64,000 bases of DNA from Nigrospora sphaerica. Taxonomy: Eukaryota; Ascomycota; Sordariomycetes; Amphisphaeriales; Apiosporaceae. The stretch's first letter is position 1. Every line of letters starts with the position of its first letter. The notes under the pieces were generated by a model. The model ran no database searches. It was given only the letters and a program-made list of their open reading frames with translations, and was not told where the DNA came from. Where the stretch lies: positions 1,302,001-1,366,000 of the forward strand of contig JAGVVL010000009.1 in the NCBI GenBank assembly GCA_018287875.1, in the 5' to 3' direction. Made by a program: the position numbers and the translations under genes. Positions 56,935 through 64,000 of the stretch are shown one piece after another.

Positions 56935-58107
56935 ATGTCGTCTATCGGGCCACAGCTACCGCCTTCGCTCTCAAAGCGCAAGCGCTCAACCGAGGACCAA
57001 GGTGGTGTTGAGTCGCCTCCCGCCAAAGTCCACGCCGCCGGCCCGCAGCTGCCCTCCAACACGGACGAAATAGCCCTGGGCGCAGAGTCCGATGACGATG
57101 ATGAGTACGGTCCCTCCATGCCCCAAGCCGCCGCCTCGGCGCCCACCAGCATCGGGCCTACACTTCCCCCTTCCAATACCGACGAGATAGCCCTCGACGA
57201 TTTGGAGGACGACGGCTATGGCCCCGCCGCCCCCAAGGCGTCGGCAGCCCATTCGTCAATAGGACCCGCGAGGCCTCCCGCCGCCGGCCCGGCCGCGCCG
57301 CCACGGAGCGCGGGGCCGACCCTGCCCCCCACGCACCCAGACGAGACCGAGCGGGAGGACGTCGACGCGGGTGCGGCCCCGGCGGCCCCGAAACGCGTCC
57401 ACGGGCCTGCGCCGCCGCCAGCGGCGCTTTCGGAACGACCCGCGGCCTCGGATGCGTCGGGCTCGGACGACGACGACGATGACTACGGACCGGCGCTCCC
57501 GACCTCGTCGGCGCATCAGGCGCGGCAGTCGGAGGCGGCGGCGCGCGCGGCGCGCGCGGCGGCCGAGAGCGCGGCCCGGGGCCCGCAGCGCGACGACTGG
57601 ATGCTGGCGCCGCCGACGGCCGGCGGCGCCTATCGGGCGCCGGACCCGACCAAGCTCAAGGCGCGCAAGTTCAACTCGGGGCCGCGGTCCGGCGGCGGCG
57701 GCGGCGCCTCCGAGGCCGGGGCGGGCGGCGTCAGCAGCATCTGGACCGAGACGCCCGAGCAGAAACGCAAGCGGCTCGAGGACGCGGTGCTGGGCCGGGC
57801 CGACGCCGCCGCCGACGCCGCGGCGCCGCGGCCGCCCGCCGTGCCGCGCGAGGACGAGGAGCGCGCCGCGCGGATCCGCGACAACATCGAGCGGGCGCGC
57901 GGCCCCAGCCTATACGCGGCCCACCAGGCGCGTGACGGCGGCAAGGGCGGCCGTATTGAGGCCGAGGAGGACGACCCCAGCAAGCGCGGCTTCGACCGCG
58001 AGAAGGACATGAAGGTCGGTGGCCGCATCGGCGCCGCCCAGCGCAAGGAGCTGCTCAACAAGGCCGCCAACTTTGGCGACCGCTTCAGCAAGGGCAAGTT
58101 TCTCTGA
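56935..58107 (+). CDS. GPALPP-motif, DUF3752 domain protein
   Basis: An intronless gene of 390 aa. The N-terminal two thirds are disordered and carry repeated motifs of the GPALPP type: IGPQLPPS, AGPQLPSN, YGPSMPQ, IGPTLPPS, YGPAAPK, AGPTLPPT and YGPALPT, each near an acidic patch. The C-terminal ~170 residues form the DUF3752 region: RDDWMLAPP, KLKARKFNSG, IWTETPEQKRKRLEDAVLG, ARIRDNIERARGPSLYAAHQ, RGFDREKDMKVGGRIGAAQRKELLNKA and the terminal FGDRFSKGKFL. The family is nuclear and widely conserved, but its molecular role is unclear. The start ATG lies at the first motif. Strong GC bias and Ala/Gly enrichment suggest local drift in the linker. Confidence 0.9.
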   Translation: MSSIGPQLPPSLSKRKRSTEDQGGVESPPAKVHAAGPQLPSNTDEIALGAESDDDDEYGPSMPQAAASAPTSIGPTLPPSNTDEIALDDLEDDGYGPAAPKASAAHSSIGPARPPAAGPAAPPRSAGPTLPPTHPDETEREDVDAGAAPAAPKRVHGPAPPPAALSERPAASDASGSDDDDDDYGPALPTSSAHQARQSEAAARAARAAAESAARGPQRDDWMLAPPTAGGAYRAPDPTKLKARKFNSGPRSGGGGGASEAGAGGVSSIWTETPEQKRKRLEDAVLGRADAAADAAAPRPPAVPREDEERAARIRDNIERARGPSLYAAHQARDGGKGGRIEAEEDDPSKRGFDREKDMKVGGRIGAAQRKELLNKAANFGDRFSKGKFL

Positions 58108-58778
58108 ACGGGGAACCCCGGAAGCTGCGAGGTTTTTTCGTGTAGGGGAAAACAAAATACCTTGCTGCCATAAAGACGCGACCGTCGCGGGTCTATCCGC
58201 ACCATGCCCTGGCTGCAACGAAGGGCATATAAGGCGTAGACCGAAGCAAAGATGAGAAAATCTTCAAGGCGTCAAGTGTTTCGCAGGTAAGGTGTGATCG
58301 TCGCTAAATAAGTCTCGCTACCCCATGTTACTATCTACTCGCCAGACTCCGTCCCATGCCGGCAAATGCTGGGCAAAACATAAATCAAGAGGCCAACAAT
58401 CCACAACACCCCCTCGGTCCGGACCAGATGCATCAACGACTTATGTAAAAATCGCAAGTCCCTTCCCGCCGTGGCGAATCCTCTTGGCGCCTGTGCCAGG
58501 GACCATACACGCCATCAGAGAACCCGAGTACCCGCGTCAATGTCGGTCCAACGTAATGGGTGACCTGGCCGCAGACGGGAGGAATCGTAGGTAAAATGGT
58601 GAGCGGGCTGGATAGGCAGGCAATTCGCGGCCTGTGGCTGCCTGTTGAAAACTTCGAGGCTGGTGGAGCCGCAAAAAAAAAAACGTCGCTCCAAATCACA
58701 AAATTCGCAGCGTTTAACGGACGACTCGTGATGTTCGTTATCTGATATACACATATGTATTTGATTGAAACGCGGCAC
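58108..58778. other. Convergent 3' intergenic region
   Basis: About 670 bp between the stop codons of the GPALPP gene and the RING gene. An A10 run is at about 58674-58683. No gene was recognised; both 3' untranslated regions must lie here. Confidence 0.55.
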
Positions 58779-60307
58779 CTAGTTCGCCGCTGGATTGGAT
58801 GATCTCGCTCCCGCTTCAAGCTGAGATGGCGTAGTTGTGGCGTTATTACTGCCCGACTCTGCCGACTGCGTGCCTCCATTTCTTCCCAGGGGCGGCAGTC
58901 GGAAGGGCAACCTGGAAAAGAAGGATTGGTTTCCCCCAGATGCCGGTACCTCGCTAGTAGCGGGAACCTGGCGGCGAGGTCGCCGCTGAGCTTCGCGAGG
59001 TGTGGTTCGGTCCCGTATCCTGCCCATGATGTCGGTGTTTTCGGCGCCCCGCCGACGAGACGACTGGTTCCTAGGTGCTGAACGCAGCGCCCAAGAGCCA
59101 AACGTCCGCTGGGGGTTCCGGGGCATGTTCATGCGGCCGTTGTTTCGCGAGGCGTCACCATGAGGCGACGTCGGGTTGTTCGGGTCGCCCTCAACTGGGG
59201 CCGGCCTCGGCTTGGGCGTATAGTAGTCTGCCTTGCACAGCGGACAGCAAGCACGGCGGTTCGTCAACCACGGGTCCAGGCACACGGCATGGAAAGCATG
59301 GCCGCACGTAAGACCACGTACGTCATCGTCGTCCTCCAGAGTATCGATACAAATAGCACAGGTGTCGCCAGAAGTAGTCATCAGTTCTGGCGGCAAGGCG
59401 GCGTTGATATGGTCATCGTCCTCCTCGTCGTCATCGCTGACATGGGCTCGGTCGGGGTCCTTGGTCATGATGCTTCCTGCAGTGCGAGAATGGGCCAGAG
59501 GAGCCCCGCCCTCAGCGTTGGCAGGCGAGGTCTGGTCCTCCTGTTCCGGCTCGGCCCCCGACGCCTTCTTCGACTCCGTCATCTCGTCGGTCACTGTCGG
59601 CTGCAGCGACGCTTGCTCCTTCGCGGCCACGTCGGGCACAATGCCCTCGACGCTTCGAACACTGCCGGCACGGCTGGGTGGTGCAGATACTCCACCGGCG
59701 GTCGGCAGGCCCTCCTGCGCGCGCGCGGCAACCCACGTCTTATACTTCATCATGGGGAACTTCTCATTGACCTCGTCCATCGTCATCAGCTTCTTCTCGC
59801 GACGTCGTCGATGCGGCCTCGCCGGCATATTTTCCATGTTAATGGGCTCGCCATTTTCATCGAGGCCTCTCAACTGACGATTGCGCGCGTTGTAGCGGAA
59901 GCAATACTTGACCCCGACGATGATCCTGGTTTCGTGGGTTAGAATGCGTCGGCTGAACTTGACTAATCTTCTCGCCTTGCTCACCAGAGGTTCGTAAAAA
60001 CTACACCAAAGCCGAGAGCCACAAAGAACAGCAACGGAGAACTAGTGCCGGAGTTGTTGTTGTTTTGGGACGCCGGTGATGTAGCGGCCGGCGTATCCAC
60101 CGGGGCCGTCGGGACATCACTCAGGGTAGCGGCCGTCGCCGAGCTGATGGAGTTGATGATGGTCGAGGCGAGCGTAGGGCTGGGAGATGGGATGGGAGAC
60201 GGGCTGGGAGCGACACTGGGGGCTTCCGAATTCTGACGGGCGTGCAGGTCAATGGCCCGCGCCACCGCGTGTGCGCCGTCAACGAAAGCTCGGTTGAGGA
60301 TGGCCAT
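58779..60307 (-). CDS. Single-pass membrane RING-H2 ubiquitin ligase candidate
   Basis: Two exons on the minus strand (60307-59985 and 59925-58779; 59-nt intron GTGAGC...CCAG with a TTCTAACCC branch site) give 489 aa. Joining the exons rebuilds one continuous membrane helix, LLFFVALGFGVVFTNLW plus IIVGVKYCF, at about residues 92-118, which strongly supports the splice. The N-terminal ~90 residues are Ser/Pro/Thr-rich with a PSPSP repeat; there is no obvious signal peptide, and topology is inferred with the C-terminus in the cytosol. The RING-H2 domain is CAICIDTLEDDDDVRGLTCGH, then FHAVCLDPWL and CCPLC, with all eight ligands. The tail is Arg/Ser-rich. An upstream in-frame GTG (60349) was rejected in favour of ATGGCC at 60307. 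It resembles fungal and plant membrane-anchored RING E3s; the substrate is unknown. Confidence 0.87.
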
Positions 60308-60991
60308 GATGATGGTGTTGGATGCCGAGATGCACCGTGCAGCGTGCACCGGACGAGGGTCGTCGTCAGTGGATAATGCCGGCGAACCGACTGGCCCGAT
60401 CGACCCGTTATTTCAAGGTGTCGCGCGCTCTTCCGTGACGTCGTCAGAAAACGCCATCCATCGAATCAAGACGTGGTTTCGGCCGGCGGTGGGTTGGGTC
60501 TTGTTTAGTTCTGCCAGAGAGGAAAGAAAACAAAAAAAGAGAGGCCAAGTGGCGATCGGCAAGGGCCGTGGCTGTCGAAAAAACCGATAATTGGCGACGG
60601 TCGGGTCCTGCGACGACGATGAGTAAATACACCCAAACCTTGGGGTGGGTGTGGGTAGATGTGAGACGTGGGAAAGAGCGAAGAGACGATGAATGAGAGG
60701 TTGAACGAATTGTCCGTCCGCTCGGCCTGCTAAAGTTGGGTAAAGGTGGAGAAATGCCAATGAAGCGCCGAGGGGAGGAAACGATGATGGGAAGCCTGGA
60801 GGTTATGTGGAGCGCTAGATCTCACTCAAACCTGTACTTGGGAGGTGAGTGGGTAAAGTGGAAGTGGCAGGGGTCGGGGTCGGGGCTGGATGGGTCTGGG
60901 TGGAGGAACGAATGCCCAGACACGGCTGGGCGACGCGAGAATACAGGCAGAGCGGGCGGGCGGACGGACGGGGGCGAGCGAGGGAAAGAAC

Positions 60992-61004
60992 GAGAGAGAG
61001 AGAG
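60992..61004. repeat. (GA)n microsatellite in a purine tract
   Basis: Six to seven GA dinucleotides inside about 75 bases of G/A/C-rich sequence upstream of the RING gene. Simple sequence only. Confidence 0.75.
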
Positions 61005-61284
61005 ATAGGACGAGCGAAGGCGCGCGGGCGCGCAGGCGCAGAGAAAACAGCTGCTTTTCCCTCATCAGCACTCGCTCGCTGGCCGTGTCGGCGCTGCGCA
61101 AAGGGTGTGGCCGCAGGAACCGACGGGGGCCATATGTAAGCCCTCGGACTGGGCGGCCCAGGACACAGTGGGCGCAATGGACACGGCAGGGGTGGGCAGG
61201 GCAAGAGGAGGGCCAAAGAAGAGGTCGGGCGAGTGATGAGCGACAGACGCACACGATACGACCACACCGTACTTGGGTGGTGAT

Positions 61285-61330
61285 GAAGGTGGTGGTGGTA
61301 GTGGTGGGTGTGGGTGGGTGTGGGCAGGGC
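61285..61330. repeat. GGT/GGGTGT-rich simple sequence
   Basis: A (GGT)n run passes into GGGTGTGGGTGGGTGTGGG. The G-runs could allow a G-quadruplex on the plus strand (four runs of three G within about 20 bases), inferred from spacing only. Confidence 0.7.
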
Positions 61331-63073
61331 CCCAGGATGATGCAGACGCAGACAATGGCAGGGGCCAGGGGACGAGCAGGGCAGCAGGGGACGTGATGAG
61401 CCAAATCAAAACAGGAAGATACCTATAAGCCCGTAAGGGAAGGGTGTGTACACGCATAATAGGACGGTGCAGCCCCTCTATCTTTGTCCCTCTCTCTCAA
61501 TCTCTCCCTTGCACGTGTACACGCTCCGGGTCGGGGGATGGAAATATTGGGTAGGTCATAGTCGATGACGACGACCCCGACGTTTCTGCCGACTTCCGTG
61601 GGATGAGAAACGATGCCAACAGGCCGCCGTTGAACAGACTGATCTAACAGGTAGACTCTCTTGTCCTGCCGACCCTTCGACCCGTGAACCTTTGATCCGG
61701 TAGGTTTGCCAAACCTTGGCATGGGACGCGACGAACACGTCGGAACGTCACTTGCAGGCGTCCTCGTGTCCCTTGTGCCCTTGTACGCCCGCTGGACGCT
61801 CTGCCTCTTTTGGAAGTAAGATACCTTAAGTACCTGCCTCGTTGTATCCAACGTTTCGGGTGCGGAAGTAGGCATGCAGCCCATCCTGCACCCTGTTACC
61901 ACAATTGCAGTGGCCGGCGACGACGATAATAGCGACCACTAACAAGGCCTGCTTCCCATTTCTGTGTCACCGCTAGGATGGTGGCCAAATGGACCATCGC
62001 CAGCCATCATAGCCTGTTGGGATGGCTTGAAACAACGGGGCTTCCTTTGTTTTCACCCTCGTGCTTCGCCCTATCTCGCTCGGACTGGTAGGTAGCTTCG
62101 GCTATTCGCACGCTTCGTATGATGGTGGCCGCCCACTATACCCCCAACTGCTAGGCTCTCGGGGGCCCGAGAGACCAGCGTCGCCTCTTCCCCCCCGGGC
62201 CGTCTCCCCTGTGCGCGAAAGGCCCAATTCAGGGTGGCTCGTCGCTTGTCAGCTTCCAACGCAAGCGCCTCGCGTGCAAGTCCTGAGCAGCAAGCGGCGG
62301 CAGCTAGATCCGCAGGCCGCCGTGATGAGTTTTCCCCAACGTCGTCCGCGGGTCGCTGCAGTTGCGGCCCCTTAGATTACGGTAGTTCCTGGGTATTCTC
62401 AATGGCATTTCACGCGTAATTGAAAGGGTGGCTGTGAACGCATGCGTCCGAATGGCTGCTTCCCATTCTCTTTTCAGCCACCTTGCGTCTATCTCCCTGC
62501 CCGGCCTGCCCTGACCGACGACCCGGCATGGCCGGCCCCTACTTCCAACCGGGACCATCGCCTGCAGCAAAGCAAGCAAACAATGCGGGAAAAGGTACCC
62601 GATAGTTCGCGTGAGGAGCGGCAGCTCCTGGCGTCGCGGTCAGATGCACCGCTAATATGTCATGTTCGTGTCGCATCGTGCGCGCGACGGACGTGTCCGG
62701 ACCCCATTTATTGTCGAGTCGGCCGCCATGTCGTTTTCCCCTCCAGCGAAGAAGGGGCCTGAGGCACCTAATAAGGGACTACTTCATAGATTGGGAGGCC
62801 GACCCCCCCGATACGGCTCACCCACGAGGCGACGACGACGACTCGGGGATGGCTCGCTTCCCATACAGCTGACTCAAGAATCAATGTCCCAATAGCCGCA
62901 CTTCTGTGGTCCCTTTCTTTTTCGGCCCTTGGCGGGAAATGGATCCATTAAAAGCCGCTCGACGGGACTCCATGCTCAGCTTACATCGCGTTTACGAGCT
63001 ACACAGCCGGGCTGGTGCACTGAGCTGGCGGAGGGCACCCGACGCCATGTCCCTCGTTTTGGGCGAGCTTTGA

Positions 63074-63088
63074 CCCCCCCCCCCCCCC
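63074..63088 (+). repeat. C15 homopolymer
   Basis: Fifteen consecutive C residues in a gene-free stretch. Length may be uncertain. Confidence 0.9.
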
Positions 63089-64000
63089 ACCCGAACGCGC
63101 ACCGTGACACTGCTTTCATTGCGGCCTACATCAAAAACAACGCAGACCCTCCATGCCCGGTGTGTTCGTCAGCTTCTAGAATGCTGGAGGGCTTGGGCCG
63201 ACCACAGGCCCCAAGTCTCAAACACCGGTGGTCATGTTGGTCGGGCCGCCAGTGATTACGGCGTCGCCAGCCAGCCAGAGAGGCGAGAAGGGATGGACAG
63301 CCCTCACTCTCACTACTGTGGCTGCCGACGCTGCGGATTGCTGACGAAACGACATCATCTATAGCGGATCTATTTCCAGGTATTGTTCACGCTTCGCCGC
63401 TGAGGGAATGCAGGCTGGACGTCCAGCGCCAACTGCCCATGCGGACAGCGCCCGCGGCACGAGGACAAGGGTTCGTCGGGTTTAAACTTCCACGCCGTGC
63501 CACGGGGCGCCTGGGGCTCCCCGACCGGTGGTGGACGGAGACGGTAGAAAAAGGCAGTGTTTCAGTGGGCGAGACGGACGACCAGTGCCATGATGCAGAT
63601 CGGCCAGTCGATCTTGGCATCCGCGCTACCCTTCCTCCATCAAAACGAACCCAACCGTCAGCGAACTCGTAGTTGTACTTGCATCCGCGCAGTTGCCTTC
63701 TGCTTGACCATTCCCGTTTGCCCCGCGCCTCACACCTTGGGAGACCGGTTGCAGGTTGCGCCGGCTCGGCGGGCGCCCTCGCGAACGGGTTGCGCCTCGC
63801 CCGCTCACACGTATTTGTGTGGCCTGCGTTGGGCCCAGCCCCGATCGACAGTCACGTTGCCAAACTGTCATTAGTTGGTCCCTTAGCCCTGCCAAGTTCA
63901 ATCAAGGCCCAGGCAATCAGGTCAAGAGCAAAAGTGGTTACAGACTGATAGGAACAGCCATATGACCTTTCTGTGCATCCAAATCCTTGCCTGTCGTCGT

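Larger units (their letters stand above)
60308..64000. other. 3.7 kb without supported gene at the right edge
   Basis: No recognisable protein or RNA gene. Simple sequence includes (GA)n at 60992-61004 inside a purine-rich stretch, a GGT/GGGTGT-rich stretch at about 61285-61330 and C15 at 63074-63088. The first several hundred bases are the promoter and leader of the RING gene. Any gene beyond 64000 could use part of this as promoter. Confidence 0.55.

Noticed and set aside
60308..60349. GTG start extending the membrane RING protein by 14 residues
   Set aside because: GTG is not a normal start for a fungal nuclear gene, and an ATGGCC follows in frame.

Overview
The window is nuclear DNA of a filamentous ascomycete (Pezizomycotina, most likely a Sordariomycete). 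The evidence is GC-rich sequence, short spliceosomal introns (mostly 50-240 nt) with fungal CTGAC/CTAAC-like branch sites, two intron-bearing tRNA genes, and the gene content: NRPS-type adenylation protein, family 4 rhamnogalacturonan lyase, Stb6-like protein, GID, CORVET and CIA subunits. The species cannot be fixed from the sequence alone. Sixteen protein genes and two tRNA genes are supported. They cover less than half of the 64 kb, and intergenic stretches are long (up to 6.3 kb).

Left third (1-20 kb): 4.7 kb without a supported gene; a CIA2/MIP18 cytosolic Fe-S assembly factor at 4.7-5.8 kb (+); a 6.3 kb gene-free tract of homopurine/homopyrimidine and simple-sequence DNA; then a divergent pair, SNU114 (U5 snRNP GTPase, -, with an 881-nt intron) and ERG10 (cytosolic acetoacetyl-CoA thiolase, +). 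An intron-containing tRNA-Leu(CAG) lies at 20.0 kb.

Middle (21-37 kb): the most accessory-looking part. It has a stand-alone adenylation domain lacking carrier and reductase domains, a five-exon DUF7721-type gene converging on it, a small N-glycosylated secreted or membrane protein, a peroxisomal (C-terminal SRL) crotonase-fold enzyme, and a PHBH-like FAD monooxygenase. This set is a loose candidate metabolic locus. A large Stb6-like protein follows on the minus strand.

Right part (38-64 kb): mostly housekeeping. RMD5/GID2 (+), a LETM1/Mdm38 mitochondrial protein (+), tRNA-Tyr(GTA) (-), a WRN-exonuclease-like protein with HRDC domain(s) (-), a secreted rhamnogalacturonan lyase (-), VPS8 of CORVET (-), a GPALPP/DUF3752 protein (+), a membrane-anchored RING-H2 protein (-), then 3.7 kb without a supported gene.

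No transposon, CRISPR array, rRNA or clear repeat-induced point mutation was seen. The best leads are the lone adenylation domain with a weak intron that hides an in-frame stop, the perfect hairpins placed between both tRNA genes and their T-tract terminators, the long SNU114 intron, and the VPS8 RING that ends in Asp where Cys is expected.
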